Source of the DNA: JBEBVQ01 sp964527735
GTDB lineage: Bacteria > Bacteroidota > Bacteroidia > Chitinophagales > Chitinophagaceae
Assembly (NCBI GenBank): GCA_964527735.1
Contig: CAZGPG010000007.1
Coordinates: 62,001-126,000 of the forward strand
Length of the DNA: 64,000 bases
Reading direction: 5' to 3'
The notes below the pieces were generated by a model. The model saw nothing but the letters and a program-made list of their open reading frames with translations. It ran no database searches and was not told where the DNA came from. The translations under genes were made by a program, and so were the position numbers. Below, in pieces: positions 25,786 to 35,281 of the stretch; position 1 is the stretch's first letter; each line of letters opens with the position of its first letter.

Positions 25786-26346
25786 ATGCCAAACACAAAA
25801 ACAGCTAAAACCGCTAAAACCACAACGCGGGCGGCTGCTAACGGATCAATGGAACAATCAAAATTTCACCAGCTTTTTGTCGACCAGATAAAAGACATCT
25901 ACTGGGCCGAAAAACAACTGGTGAAAGCCCTGCCTAAAATGCAAAAGGGCGCAACCTCAGAAGAGCTTAAAGAGGCTATTGATATGCATCTGGAAGAAAC
26001 CCGGATTCATGTAGAGCGTCTGGAAGATGTCTTTGATATGCTGGGCAAGAAAGCAACAGGTAAAAAATGCCCGGCTATGGAAGGGCTTATTGAAGAAGGA
26101 AATGAAATGATGAGCGATACGGAAGCAGATTCTATGGTGCGCGATGCAGGCATCATCATTGCCGCACAGAAAGTTGAACATTACGAGATCGCTTCCTACG
26201 GCGGGTTGGTAGCCCTGGCAAATACGATGGGACATACCGAAATTGCGCAGGTGCTGCAGCAAACACTTGAAGAAGAAAAAGAGGCAGACGTAAAACTTAC
26301 TGAAATTGCTGAACAGTTTGTCAATGAAGAAGCTGCCGAAGAATAA
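25786..26346 (+). CDS. YciE/YciF-like ferritin-like protein (DUF892)
   Basis: A 186-residue protein. The ATG at 25786 is preferred because the leader in the upstream in-frame ORF is not conserved-looking. A lysine-rich N-terminal tail (TAKTAKTTTRAA) precedes a four-helix bundle with the iron-binding residues of the DUF892 type: DIYWAEKQLVKALPKM, HLEETRIHVERLEDVF, IIAAQKVEHYEIASYGGL and LEEEKEADVKLTEI. YciE/F proteins are stress-induced (salt, starvation) in enterobacteria. Two small genes follow on the same strand and may form a stress group. Confidence 0.88.
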   Translation: MPNTKTAKTAKTTTRAAANGSMEQSKFHQLFVDQIKDIYWAEKQLVKALPKMQKGATSEELKEAIDMHLEETRIHVERLEDVFDMLGKKATGKKCPAMEGLIEEGNEMMSDTEADSMVRDAGIIIAAQKVEHYEIASYGGLVALANTMGHTEIAQVLQQTLEEEKEADVKLTEIAEQFVNEEAAEE

Positions 26347-26421
26347 TAATGAGGAAACAATCGTCACCGATTCGCTTTTCAGATGAATACATACTTATTG
26401 TTTACTTTATAAATCAAGAAA

Positions 26422-26661
26422 ATGGGCACAGATATTAATTCAGGCCACCGGGAAGGAAAAGTGGCTAAAGCGATCGAAGACAAAACGGCCAGGCTGCCTT
26501 CAGATGTGTTTTTATGGGCATCTTTGGGAGTCATGGCGCTTTCGATCAGTTTAAAATGTATGCGACACAAACACACAGCTCTGTTTGTAGGACAATGGGC
26601 GGCGCCTCCGCTGCTTTTCGGGATATATAATAAACTGGTAAAGCAAAGCGGGCACGATTAG
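26422..26661 (+). CDS. Small membrane-associated hypothetical protein
   Basis: A 79-residue protein with a soluble N-terminal third (TDINSGHREGKVAKAIEDKT) and two short hydrophobic segments (VFLWASLGVMALSIS and ALFVGQWAAPPLLFGIY) joined by a charged CMRHKH turn. A small two-helix membrane protein is likely. I do not recognise a named family. It lies 75 nt after the YciE-like gene. The IEDKTARLPSDVF region is followed by the first helix, as in short membrane proteins next to DUF892 genes in other Bacteroidota, which is a recollection rather than a search result. Confidence 0.7.
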   Translation: MGTDINSGHREGKVAKAIEDKTARLPSDVFLWASLGVMALSISLKCMRHKHTALFVGQWAAPPLLFGIYNKLVKQSGHD

Positions 26662-26702
26662 TTTTAGTTGCGCAGGAGGATGTTTGCATGGTTATAATAA
26701 CA

Positions 26703-26781
26703 CGGGATTTACGGATGGAAAGAATTGCGAATTACCGGATAATCCGTAACAGTTCTTTAATCTGCATCATCCGTGATCCCG
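26703..26781. repeat. Imperfect inverted repeat CGGGATTTACGGATG / CATCCGTGATCCCG
   Basis: The arms at 26703-26717 and 26768-26781 match apart from one substitution and one extra base, with about 50 nt between. They lie in the 180-nt space between the small membrane gene and the 122-residue gene. Confidence 0.6.
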
Positions 26782-26841
26782 ACTATGACCGCATGCTACG
26801 TAAATTAGTTAACAACACTGGTTTGTAAATACATTATTATT

Positions 26842-27210
26842 ATGAAAAAGTCAGCATCTTCTCCGCAAGCAAATAATAACGCTTCGGCCATGAATTCCCT
26901 CAGCACATGTCTGACCAAGGCAATCGGTAACGGATTTACTGTGAATTTTAAAGTAAACCGGGACGGAAGATTGCATATGGAGTCGGAGCAGGGCAGTTAC
27001 GCTCCGGATCAGGTGCAGATCGTGAACTTCTATCGTTTTGAAGGGGAATCCGATCCCGCAGACAATAGTATCTTATACCTGATCGAGACATCGGATCAGA
27101 CAAAAGGCACACTGATTGACGCCTACGGCCCGTATGCCCAGGAGCATATTTCGCAGTTTATCAAGCAGGTGGAAGATATCCAGAAGCAGGAGGGAGGTTA
27201 TAAGCCGTAG
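26842..27210 (+). CDS. Conserved small protein of the group often labelled phosphoribosylpyrophosphate synthetase
   Basis: A 122-residue protein. The block QVQIVNFYRFEGESDPADNS, then ILYLIETSDQTKGTLIDAYGPYA, resembles a family of roughly 100-residue Bacteroidota proteins that automated annotation often names phosphoribosylpyrophosphate synthetase. It has no PRPP-binding or ATP-binding motif and is too short for that enzyme, so the name should not be copied. There is no signal peptide; the protein looks like a compact alpha/beta fold. The serine/asparagine-rich N-terminus is variable. Role unknown. Confidence 0.72.
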   Translation: MKKSASSPQANNNASAMNSLSTCLTKAIGNGFTVNFKVNRDGRLHMESEQGSYAPDQVQIVNFYRFEGESDPADNSILYLIETSDQTKGTLIDAYGPYAQEHISQFIKQVEDIQKQEGGYKP

Positions 27211-27285
27211 ATTACACGGCGGACATCCTTTCCGGGTAAGGCTGGAATTTGCCGGAAGTTACAATCCATCTGTGATGTATATCTG

Positions 27286-28572
27286 CTAATGCGCAAACCC
27301 GGTATCGAACGCAAGCATACGCTCGGCCGGTGGATTGTAATATCCGTATTTCAGGTCGGGAAATTCTTCCCGGATCAGATCCATCATCTGGCGGATGCCC
27401 ATGCATTCGCCAGTGTCGGTAATGCTCATTTTACCCAGATACCAGTCCGGATCGATGTTGAAGTTGCGCCACTGGATCATACTGAGGTTCGTGGCGCGGA
27501 TCAGCGTACGCAGGGCTTCATATTCTTCAATGCTGTCGGTCATTCCGGGGAAGGTAAAGTAGTTGATGGACGTCCATCCGCCATATCGGTTTACGATACG
27601 GAGGCTCTCCACGATGTCCCCGAAGCGATAATTATTAGGTTGATAATATTTGGTATAAACATCTTCCCGTGCAGAATTGGTACTGACGCGGATGCTGCTC
27701 AGCCCTGCCTTCATGAGCGCTTCAACAGCATCGGGCTTACTGCCGTTTGTGTTGATGTTGATGCTTCCTTTGGCAGTGTGTTTTCGTATTTCAATAATGG
27801 AGGCGCGGATGGTTTCCCACATCAGCAGCGGCTCGCCTTCGCATCCCTGTCCGAAGCTGATGATCGGGTAGGGGGCAGTTTCGAGATGCGGTACGGTATA
27901 TTCCACGATCTCAGCGGCAGTTGGCTTGAAGGTGAGACGATCCTGGTTGGATACAATAGTCTCTTCCTGCGGCTGGAATGATATGCAGCCGATGCAGTTG
28001 GCATTGCAGGCCGGAGAGACCGGTACGGGGCATTCCCAGCGCCCCATGAAATAATTCCGGGCAGCAGGGCAATGATAAGTGAGTGCGCAGTTGTCCGCGA
28101 GATGCTGCACCAGCCGGTTGTGCGGATAAGCGGCTTGCAAATGACTGACGCCTTTTTGAATCTCTTTTTCGTTATATCCCGAACATTCCTGCCTGATATC
28201 CTGCTCGATGCGCATTGCCGGCACGAGGAAAATCCCGTCCCGCCATCCTGCAGCCGTATAGCAAAACAAGGGCAGGGTAGGCGCATCGGGCAGCGTTTCA
28301 TAGGCTGCCAGATAAAAGCCGGTGTGCGCCGGCGGAATGAAAGCCGCAACAGCCCATCCTTTTTCGCACAGGCGCATCTCGCCTGTTTGCACATCAATAC
28401 CAATACCTCTTCTTCCAGGCAGTTCATACTGCGATCCTCCGTCCGGCAGCGGTATCCATTCATCTGCTGCTATAGGTACTGCATCCCAGCCACTGCGCCC
28501 GACAGCGTATAGCGATGTGTCTTCGAAGATATTGCCATTCCCGTCAGAATACAGGATATAAGGTTGAGCCAT
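27286..28572 (-). CDS. Radical SAM protein with a long N-terminal domain
   Basis: A 428-residue radical SAM enzyme. The SAM-cluster motif is CNANCIGC at about residues 194-201, later than usual: it is preceded by about 190 residues that include PLPDGGSQYELPGRRGIGID and extra cysteines (CSGYNEK, NCALTYHC). The SAM-binding strands ISFGQGCEGEPLLMW and SININTNGSKPDAVEAL follow. The C-terminus lacks a SPASM-type cysteine cluster. The first 190 residues look like a family-specific domain. The substrate is unknown. It starts 8 nt after the membrane-protein gene on the same strand, suggesting cotranscription. Confidence 0.82.
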   Translation of the reverse strand: MAQPYILYSDGNGNIFEDTSLYAVGRSGWDAVPIAADEWIPLPDGGSQYELPGRRGIGIDVQTGEMRLCEKGWAVAAFIPPAHTGFYLAAYETLPDAPTLPLFCYTAAGWRDGIFLVPAMRIEQDIRQECSGYNEKEIQKGVSHLQAAYPHNRLVQHLADNCALTYHCPAARNYFMGRWECPVPVSPACNANCIGCISFQPQEETIVSNQDRLTFKPTAAEIVEYTVPHLETAPYPIISFGQGCEGEPLLMWETIRASIIEIRKHTAKGSININTNGSKPDAVEALMKAGLSSIRVSTNSAREDVYTKYYQPNNYRFGDIVESLRIVNRYGGWTSINYFTFPGMTDSIEEYEALRTLIRATNLSMIQWRNFNIDPDWYLGKMSITDTGECMGIRQMMDLIREEFPDLKYGYYNPPAERMLAFDTGFAH

Positions 28573-28580
28573 ATGCGGAT

Positions 28581-29222
28581 TTACCAGTTGCTTTTTATTC
28601 TATTTGCCTTTCCGGCTTCGATCTGTGTTATGCACCATGCTTCTAATGTTCCCGGGTCGAAAGCCGGTGGCTGCACATTCCATTGCATCAAATGATTATC
28701 ATGACAGTCTATTGTAAGTACGCCAAAACGGAAGATAACCCGTTCTACTTCAGGCCAGGATAGTTGTTTTCTTCGTGATGTCACAGGCAACCGGATAACG
28801 TCTTCGCTAAATGCAATATACTGCCGCCGGTTTTTACCCCGCTCCCAGAAAAGGGAAAATGCCAGTGTAACGCTGACGATGCCCGACATGGCAGCCGGTA
28901 TCCACCATTGGAACATGGTGAAGAATGCTGCAGTGCCGGAGAGCATGATGAGTTCGGCGATGCGAAATATATGGTTGATATGTGGGTTGAGCAGCCACCG
29001 GTTCCGGAAAATAACAATGCCCAGCAGTGCCAGGCCCGCCAGAATGCACGAAGCGCCGGCGATGAGTACTGCGGCGCCGGAAACAGGAAGTGACGGAGCA
29101 TAGCTCCTGATCAGGAAGCACAGCCCTCCTGCGCCGGTAAGTGTCAGCGCAGCAATCAGGTGTAATGCCGTGACCTGGTGTGGTTTAATGCGTTCTTCCA
29201 CCAGTTCCAGAGTGAAATTCAT
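28581..29222 (-). CDS. Four-helix membrane protein of unknown function, cotranscribed with the radical SAM gene
   Basis: A 213-residue protein starting MNFTLELVEERIKPHQVTAL. The start is fixed by a promoter immediately upstream; the longer frame would begin inside that promoter. There are about four hydrophobic segments in residues 20-130 (ALTLTGAGGLCFLIR, AAVLIAGASCILAGLALLGIV, LIMLSGTAAFFTMF, IPAAMSGIVSVTLAF), then a soluble C-terminal part with IAFSEDVIRLPVTSRRKQL and a WPEVERVIFRFGVLTID strand. This is a PH-like tail in outline only. No family recognised. It precedes the radical SAM gene by 8 nt. Confidence 0.7.
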   Translation of the reverse strand: MNFTLELVEERIKPHQVTALHLIAALTLTGAGGLCFLIRSYAPSLPVSGAAVLIAGASCILAGLALLGIVIFRNRWLLNPHINHIFRIAELIMLSGTAAFFTMFQWWIPAAMSGIVSVTLAFSLFWERGKNRRQYIAFSEDVIRLPVTSRRKQLSWPEVERVIFRFGVLTIDCHDNHLMQWNVQPPAFDPGTLEAWCITQIEAGKANRIKSNW

Positions 29223-29227
29223 AGTTG

Positions 29228-29261
29228 CAAAGGTACGGGGGACATTTGACACTTGTTTCAA
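29228..29261 (-). promoter_or_regulatory. Bacteroidota-type promoter of the membrane-protein/radical SAM pair
   Basis: On the minus strand TTG (29261-29259), 23 nt, then TACCTTTG (29235-29228). The -7 box ends 5 nt before the ATG at 29222, so transcription should begin at or next to the start codon. Confidence 0.6.
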
Positions 29262-29300
29262 TTAGCCAATGTGATAATTAGCTGATGGGCTAATTAAATT
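29261..29300. repeat. TTAGCTAA-type AT-rich intergenic repeat
   Basis: Contains ATTAGCCAATGTGATAATTA and GCTGATGGGCTAATTA, near-complementary halves able to form a hairpin. It is related to 39900-39928 and 53381-53412. It overlaps the -33 end of the promoter above and lies next to the response regulator stop. Confidence 0.45.
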
Positions 29301-29305
29301 GGATT

Positions 29306-29944
29306 TCACGCCAGTCCAAGTTCCAATGCTACCCGTGCCAACCCTACACTGTTTTTGACGTTCAGTTTATGGAGCAGGCTCATGCGGTGATTTTTTACCG
29401 TACGCTCACTGAGGAACAGCTTTTCGGCGATCTCCTGGTTGGTAAGTTCCGCAACGACCAGTTGCAGTATCTCTTTTTCGCGGCGTGTAAGCTGCGGCGT
29501 TACGCCCGCTGCCTGTTTTTTGGTTCGAGAAAGGTTGAGCAACAGCTCTTCTTTTAGGGAAGCTTCAATGAACTGTTCGCCATGATACACTTTTTCGATG
29601 GCCTCTATCAATACCTGTGGGTCCGTATTCTTCAGCAGATAGCCGAGGCATCCCTGCTGCAGCATATCCTTTGCGTGGAAGGTGTTGTCGAGGCTGGTAA
29701 GCGCCAGTATCCGTACGGAGGGGTATTTTTTCGAGATGATCCGTGCCAGCTCGTTGCCATGCATATCCGGCAATTGAATGTCGAGCAGCAGTACATCAGG
29801 GAGTGTTTGCTCCAGGCCCGCGAGCAATGCGGCGCCGGAATTGTATGTAGCGCCAACTGTTATATGTGCATATTGACTGAGCACCTGCGTCAGTCCGATG
29901 ATGACTAAAGGATGATCGTCTGTGATGGCTATTTTGATCTGCAT
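29306..29944 (-). CDS. NarL/FixJ-family response regulator (module A)
   Basis: A 212-residue two-component regulator. The receiver domain (1-120) has the acidic pair in TDDHP, the phosphorylated Asp in VLLLDIQLPDMHGNE and the switch Lys in YLLKNTDP. The C-terminal LuxR-type HTH (about 145-210) has LTRREKEILQLV and NQEIAEKLFLSERTVKNHR. It is encoded downstream of the TPR histidine kinase (151 nt) and is almost certainly its partner. It is a clear paralogue of the regulator at 47232-47870, with the same length and domain order. Likely target: the divergent T9SS protein genes, by position only. Confidence 0.92.
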   Translation of the reverse strand: MQIKIAITDDHPLVIIGLTQVLSQYAHITVGATYNSGAALLAGLEQTLPDVLLLDIQLPDMHGNELARIISKKYPSVRILALTSLDNTFHAKDMLQQGCLGYLLKNTDPQVLIEAIEKVYHGEQFIEASLKEELLLNLSRTKKQAAGVTPQLTRREKEILQLVVAELTNQEIAEKLFLSERTVKNHRMSLLHKLNVKNSVGLARVALELGLA

Positions 29945-30095
29945 TTACCCTCGTTATTACTGATCAAGGTACAAAAAATGTAATAAACAAGGCAACTTCT
30001 TAAGGGTACGATAGCACTAAATAAGCCTGCCATTCCACCACCCGGCCGGGATCGTCTGTTAGAAGAATGGTATATAGGTTTCGTTTCGATAGCCA

Positions 30096-32099
30096 TTATA
30101 CGGGATTGTTCTGATCCGAATGGAGTGGTATTTCGAATTCGATGTAGACGGTGGTTCCCTCGTCTGGTGCAGATGTTACTGAAAAGCTTCCATTCAGCGA
30201 CGCTACCCGGCTTCTCAAATTGGATAATCCCATGCTATTGTGCCCATCCAACTCCGTTTGGTCGAATCCGCATCCATCATCTTCTACGGTTAATCCCAAT
30301 AGTTGATCCTGGTAATCGAGTTGTACCAATACCTGTGTGGCATGGGCGTGCTTTACCGCATTCTGTACCAGTTCCTGGGTGATGCGGTACAATGCAAGCT
30401 GGAAGTCTTGTTTCAGAAATGGCATTGCGCCTGATGTGTGGAACTGGATCACCGGCGGAGCGCCCTTGCTCATTTTATTACAGTATATATCAATGGCCTC
30501 AACCAGACCTGCCTGCAATAAAATTTCCGGCATCAGGTTATGCGCAGTCTTACGCAGATCCCGTGTCACCTCATCCAACTGTTTGAGTGCTTCACCGAAA
30601 TCAGATGTTTGCTTCAGTTCGGTATGCGCATTCTCTATGGCTCCGAAGCTCAATCGCGTGGCCGACAGTTGTCCCACGATGCCATCATGCAGCTCACGCG
30701 CGATCCGTGTGCGTTCTTTTTCTTCACCATCCATAATTGCTGTTAAGCGGATGATCTCCTGCTCCTGCTGCAGATTCCGGATCTTATGTGCCTGGAGGCG
30801 GCGTTGTTGTTTGTTACTGCGGTATGCAACAACAAGCAGGCTTGCCAGCAGCAGCGCTCCCGCTGTAATACTGATGATCCAGGTGTTTTTCTCTTTTATT
30901 TTATGTGTTTGTAATGCGATCTTATATTCTTTCTGAAGTATTTCCTTGTCTTTTTCAGCAGTACGGTAACGGGTTTCCAGCAAATGCACATTGTTGGCTA
31001 CCTCTTTTCCCGTTATGCTGTCTTTGGCCATAATATGTTGCTGGTAATATTCCAGTGCTTCAGGATATTTTTTCGTTTTGGTGTATAGCTCCGACAAAGT
31101 TTTGCAGATATTAGGTATTTCGGTTGAATAAGACCCAGCCTGCGCTTCTTCCAGTGCCTGCAGAAGGTAAGGTTCCGAAGTTCTATAATCGCCGATAGCA
31201 TAATATGCCTGTCCCAGGATATGAAGCGTTTTTGTCTGGTGGTGTCGGTACACACGGTCACCCAGAAGCAAGGCTTCTTGCAGAAAGCTAATACCTTGCC
31301 GCATACTATCCAGCTGCAGGTATAAAGTACCGAGATTGTTGAGTGCACTTGCTTCCGTATTGACCAGCCGGTGCTGCCGGGAAATATGCAATGCTTCCCG
31401 GAATGCTTTCCCGCTCAGATCCCATTGTTTTTGTTTACCGTAATAGATCCCTTTGCTGATCAGGTTAGATCCCAGCCCGGCATAGTTCATTTCTGCCCGT
31501 GCTATTGTTTCTGCGAGATTCAGATAATGAAGGGTTTGCTCGTGCTCCTGGCTGTCTGACTGGCTGACGTGGCGGAGCACGATCGGGATGTTGTTGTAAA
31601 TGCTGCTCATGGATATCTGGCTGTGCCCCCGCTCGATAGATAAGGCTGCTTGTGCGAGGCAGATCATACTTTGGTATAACTCTCCGAGGTACATATGCTG
31701 CACAGCCATATTGTTGTATATGCCGGCTCTTCTGTTCTCAAGCCGCGGCTCTTTGTAGCTGTATAAAAGCGCCTGTCTGTAAGCATTAATACTTTCCCGG
31801 TACATGGCTTTTCTCAGATACACATGCCCCATTCCAAGCCACGAAACCCCCATTCCGTAAGTATGACCGCCCAATCTGCTTTCTTCTAAAGCCCTGGTCA
31901 GCAATGTCAACGCACTATCCGGCATATCATCCATAAGACCGGCGGCCGCGTTTACCAGGTTACGCATACGGCCGGTGTCAGGTTCATAAGTGAGTTGCAA
32001 TGGCCTGTCTTCTGTTGTAAAGGACAACTGCTGCGTTTGTGCCGTGCCGTAGTACGGCATCAGCAAAACAGAAAGCAGAATAATAAATCTGATCATCAT
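30096..32099 (-). CDS. TPR-containing sensor histidine kinase (module A)
   Basis: A 667-residue kinase. A signal-like N-terminus (MMIRFIILLSVLLMPYYGTA) is followed by a periplasmic region of about 370 residues built of TPR-like helices (AYRQALLYSYKEPRLENR, ASALNNLGTLYLQLDS, ALEYYQQHIMAKDS). One membrane helix is at about 406-426, then a coiled coil. The HisKA_3 motif ERTRIARELHDGIVGQ has the phosphorylated His at about 471, and the ATPase domain has NAVKHA and EDDGCGFD boxes. It matches the NarX/DesK-type output and is paralogous to 47887-49944. The start is 209 nt from the divergent SBBP gene. Confidence 0.9.
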   Translation of the reverse strand: MMIRFIILLSVLLMPYYGTAQTQQLSFTTEDRPLQLTYEPDTGRMRNLVNAAAGLMDDMPDSALTLLTRALEESRLGGHTYGMGVSWLGMGHVYLRKAMYRESINAYRQALLYSYKEPRLENRRAGIYNNMAVQHMYLGELYQSMICLAQAALSIERGHSQISMSSIYNNIPIVLRHVSQSDSQEHEQTLHYLNLAETIARAEMNYAGLGSNLISKGIYYGKQKQWDLSGKAFREALHISRQHRLVNTEASALNNLGTLYLQLDSMRQGISFLQEALLLGDRVYRHHQTKTLHILGQAYYAIGDYRTSEPYLLQALEEAQAGSYSTEIPNICKTLSELYTKTKKYPEALEYYQQHIMAKDSITGKEVANNVHLLETRYRTAEKDKEILQKEYKIALQTHKIKEKNTWIISITAGALLLASLLVVAYRSNKQQRRLQAHKIRNLQQEQEIIRLTAIMDGEEKERTRIARELHDGIVGQLSATRLSFGAIENAHTELKQTSDFGEALKQLDEVTRDLRKTAHNLMPEILLQAGLVEAIDIYCNKMSKGAPPVIQFHTSGAMPFLKQDFQLALYRITQELVQNAVKHAHATQVLVQLDYQDQLLGLTVEDDGCGFDQTELDGHNSMGLSNLRSRVASLNGSFSVTSAPDEGTTVYIEFEIPLHSDQNNPV

Positions 32100-32308
32100 A
32101 AGGTATCTTCATATACCTGTTACAGATATAATCCGGTCTTTAAAATTAGTCCTTTGTACTCAAAAAAATAATTAAGTCTATAGACACTAATATACATAAG
32201 GCACACAGGTTAATTTTGAAATAGAAAATACCGTAGATAAAAAAGAAGCGGTATTTGAAATTAAATAATTGATTTGAAAATCATTTCCAACCATTAAAAA
32301 TCTAAATT

Positions 32309-35230
32309 ATGAGGCAACAACAACTCAAATTGAATATTCTGTTCCTGGTCTTTTGCCTGCTGGCGCTCAAAGATGGAGTTCATGCCCGCAATATATCATC
32401 CATGCAGACGCAGCAGCTCCACTTTATGGAGAACCGCGGACAGATTGTGGATCAATATGGCAAACATCGTGCGGATATTGATTTCCGGGTACCGGGTGGC
32501 AATGGCCTCAATATTTTTATCAGCAGTACAGGCCTTCATTATCAATGGGCTAAAAGCAACAGAACCAGTACGCCGGGAATGTCATTGGATGAAACGGATG
32601 CAGCTACCGCAGGTCCGGACGACATGATCCGGTCGCTGCTTCGTTCCGGAGACGCCGGTCCGGTGGAAATGTACCGGATGGATATAACCCTGATAGGAGC
32701 CAATTTAAATGCTCCGGTGGTTGCCGAAGACAAACAGTCTTATTATGAACAGTATTATTTGCCGCAAACCGGTAGCGATGGCGCCCGCGCCCATGCTTAC
32801 CGGAAGATCACCTACAAAAATGTTTATCCATCTATTGACTGGGTCTTGTACATAAAGCAGGATAAGATGGAGTACGACTTCGTGGTGCATCCGGGAGGTA
32901 AGGTTTCTGATATAAAAATGAAATACGGTGGCGCTGCATCGCTTACGCTAAATGAAGACGGCAGCATTACGGCGGTTACGGAAATGGGGATGGCTACACA
33001 GCAGGCGCCCTATAGTTTCCAGGCAGCAGACGGGGGAATGGTGGATTCCCGTTTTATATTGAATGGTGATATACTCAGCTTCGGTACAGGCGACCATCAG
33101 GGAACATTGGTGATTGATCCGGTGCTGGAGTGGGGACGTTATTACGGCGGAAGCAATCTGGAGATATCATTCGGAACTGCTGTGGATAATAACGACGGGA
33201 GTGTGTATATGTCCGGTACTACTTCGAGCACCAGTAATATTGCTACGATCGGAGCGTTTAAGACTACCTTGTCGGCGGGTGGTATGGACGATTTCTTCCT
33301 CGCCAGATTCAGCCCTACAGGCTTAAGGGTATGGAGTACTTATTACGGTGGTACGGGCATGGAAGCGGGTGGTGCAGTGACTTGTGACAGGAACGGGAAC
33401 GTTTATCTGAGCGGATCGACTTCAAGCACCGCAGGTATGACTACGCCCGGCAGCTTCCGGGAAGTTTTCACCGGAGGCGGCAGCGATGGGTTTATCGTTA
33501 AGTTTGATGCTTCCGGATCAAGAATTTGGGGTTCTTACTACGGAGGAGAGGGTGATGATGGTGTGATGAATATTTCTTGTGATGTACATGGTAATATATA
33601 CATATGTGGTAACACTAGCAGTGATACAGGTATATCTACTCCCTCCAGCCATCAGGTAAACCGTAATGTCATAGGCCTCCCATCTATGGCCCCAAATGGT
33701 TTTTTGGCAAAATTTGACGGTAGCGGTATGCGGCAATGGGGGACTTACTATGGATGGAACAGCACGGGACTAGATGTGTTTGCAGACAAATTCGGTGATG
33801 TTTATCTGGCGGGGGACGCAACCAGGGATTCCAATATTACGACGCCGGGCGCCCATCAAAGAATCCCGGGTGGTAGTTACGACTGCTATCTTGCTAAATT
33901 TGACAGCGCCGGTACACGTATATGGGGGACACTTTATGGAGGAGAGGAAAGTGAGCGCGCGGGTGCGTTACCTTGGAAAATGCGTATGATTGCAGGTGAT
34001 GATTCGGGAAATATCTACATGGCCGGTACCACCGGGAGTGTGGACTCAATAGCCACACCCGGTAGTCATCTGGATACGAAAAACGGAATTGCCGGAGAAA
34101 CGGACGGCTTTCTGGTGAAATTCGACAGCAGTGGGAAAAGACAGTGGGGTACTTATTACGGAGGAGCCGGCGGTATGTTTGAAAGCGTTCTTTCCATGAC
34201 CTGTGATCACAGGGGAAATGTCTATCTGGTCGGAACGACGGAAAGTACTTCGGGCATTGCCACACCCGATGGACATCAGACGACGCTTGCCGGGACCGGG
34301 CCGATGATGGTTGATGCATTCCTGGCCAGGTTCGATCATTCAGGCGCTCTGAAATGGGGTACTTATTATGGCGGCAGCGGAATGGATCTGTGCTTTGGCG
34401 TCGTTAGTGATTGGTACGGAAACGTATACATCAGCGGTTCGACACAAAGCGATACCGGGATTGCCACACCGGGCAGCCAGTTTTATATAAACGAAGATGC
34501 GTTTATAGCAAAATTCTGCTTTGCGATACCTCCTGTTTCTATTACCGGCAGCGATACCATTTGTCCCAATACACCCCATACCTATTCTGTGCCGGCCAAT
34601 TCCGGCGCCGGCTTTATCTGGGAGTGGCCTGCGGGATGGGATGTTAGCATTACTGGAAACACCGCCACCTTGCATGCAAACCAGGGAGGCGCTGCAGGTA
34701 CCATTAATGTGCAGACCGTCAAGTGCGGCGACACAAGTGATGCCGCGTCCTTTGAAGTGTACGTACATCAGCAGACCCCGGCGCAGATAACCGTGGACGG
34801 ATATGACCTGAGTACTTTAAACAGCCACAGCACATACCAGTGGTATATCAACGGCTATCCTGTTCCAGGCGCTACCAGCCGTATATATACTGTAGACAGT
34901 AACGCCGGTTATAACGTAAAGGTGACGAATACCAATGGGTGCACGGACTCCTCGGATACCTATTATGTAACTAATATTTCAGTGACGGATGTGTCACATG
35001 CCGACCGGGTAGCTGTGTATCCCAATCCGGCTCGTAATATGATATATGTGGCAGCGCCCGAACGTGCTGTGATACACATCAGCAGTATGGAAGGGAAAAC
35101 GGTACTGCAGCCGCAGTCAGCAGGAGCCGTTGATATCAGCGGTCTGGCTGATGGCGTGTACCTCCTGCAGGTCCGTACCACAGACGACAGGTTGATACAT
35201 CTTGAGAAGCTGGTGAAGTCGCCCCGCTAA
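32309..35230 (+). CDS. T9SS-exported seven-bladed SBBP beta-propeller protein (module A)
   Basis: A 973-residue secreted protein. A hydrophobic signal (LNILFLVFCLLALKDGVHA) is followed by a DUF7948-type N-domain (LHFMENRGQIVDQYGKHRAD). Residues about 275-740 hold seven repeats of 62-70 residues, each with GTYYGG, DxxGNVYLxGxTxS, IATPG and a FLxKFDxSG end, as expected for a seven-bladed SBBP propeller. Two Ig/PKD-like modules follow (DTICPNTPHTYS; TYQWYINGYPVPGAT). The type A T9SS sorting domain starts VYPNPARNMIYV and ends with basic residues. Probably surface-anchored or released; ligand unknown. Confidence 0.88.
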   Translation: MRQQQLKLNILFLVFCLLALKDGVHARNISSMQTQQLHFMENRGQIVDQYGKHRADIDFRVPGGNGLNIFISSTGLHYQWAKSNRTSTPGMSLDETDAATAGPDDMIRSLLRSGDAGPVEMYRMDITLIGANLNAPVVAEDKQSYYEQYYLPQTGSDGARAHAYRKITYKNVYPSIDWVLYIKQDKMEYDFVVHPGGKVSDIKMKYGGAASLTLNEDGSITAVTEMGMATQQAPYSFQAADGGMVDSRFILNGDILSFGTGDHQGTLVIDPVLEWGRYYGGSNLEISFGTAVDNNDGSVYMSGTTSSTSNIATIGAFKTTLSAGGMDDFFLARFSPTGLRVWSTYYGGTGMEAGGAVTCDRNGNVYLSGSTSSTAGMTTPGSFREVFTGGGSDGFIVKFDASGSRIWGSYYGGEGDDGVMNISCDVHGNIYICGNTSSDTGISTPSSHQVNRNVIGLPSMAPNGFLAKFDGSGMRQWGTYYGWNSTGLDVFADKFGDVYLAGDATRDSNITTPGAHQRIPGGSYDCYLAKFDSAGTRIWGTLYGGEESERAGALPWKMRMIAGDDSGNIYMAGTTGSVDSIATPGSHLDTKNGIAGETDGFLVKFDSSGKRQWGTYYGGAGGMFESVLSMTCDHRGNVYLVGTTESTSGIATPDGHQTTLAGTGPMMVDAFLARFDHSGALKWGTYYGGSGMDLCFGVVSDWYGNVYISGSTQSDTGIATPGSQFYINEDAFIAKFCFAIPPVSITGSDTICPNTPHTYSVPANSGAGFIWEWPAGWDVSITGNTATLHANQGGAAGTINVQTVKCGDTSDAASFEVYVHQQTPAQITVDGYDLSTLNSHSTYQWYINGYPVPGATSRIYTVDSNAGYNVKVTNTNGCTDSSDTYYVTNISVTDVSHADRVAVYPNPARNMIYVAAPERAVIHISSMEGKTVLQPQSAGAVDISGLADGVYLLQVRTTDDRLIHLEKLVKSPR

Positions 35231-35242
35231 AGGCAACAGTGT

Positions 35243-35281
35243 ACATGGTTCCCGGCAAACATTTGTTGCCGGGAACCATGT
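35243..35281 (+). terminator. Strong hairpin terminator after the SBBP gene
   Basis: A perfect 16-bp stem (ACATGGTTCCCGGCAA paired with its complement) with a 7-nt loop, followed by TTATTT. It lies 12 nt past the stop at 35230, separating two large same-strand secreted genes. Confidence 0.65.
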
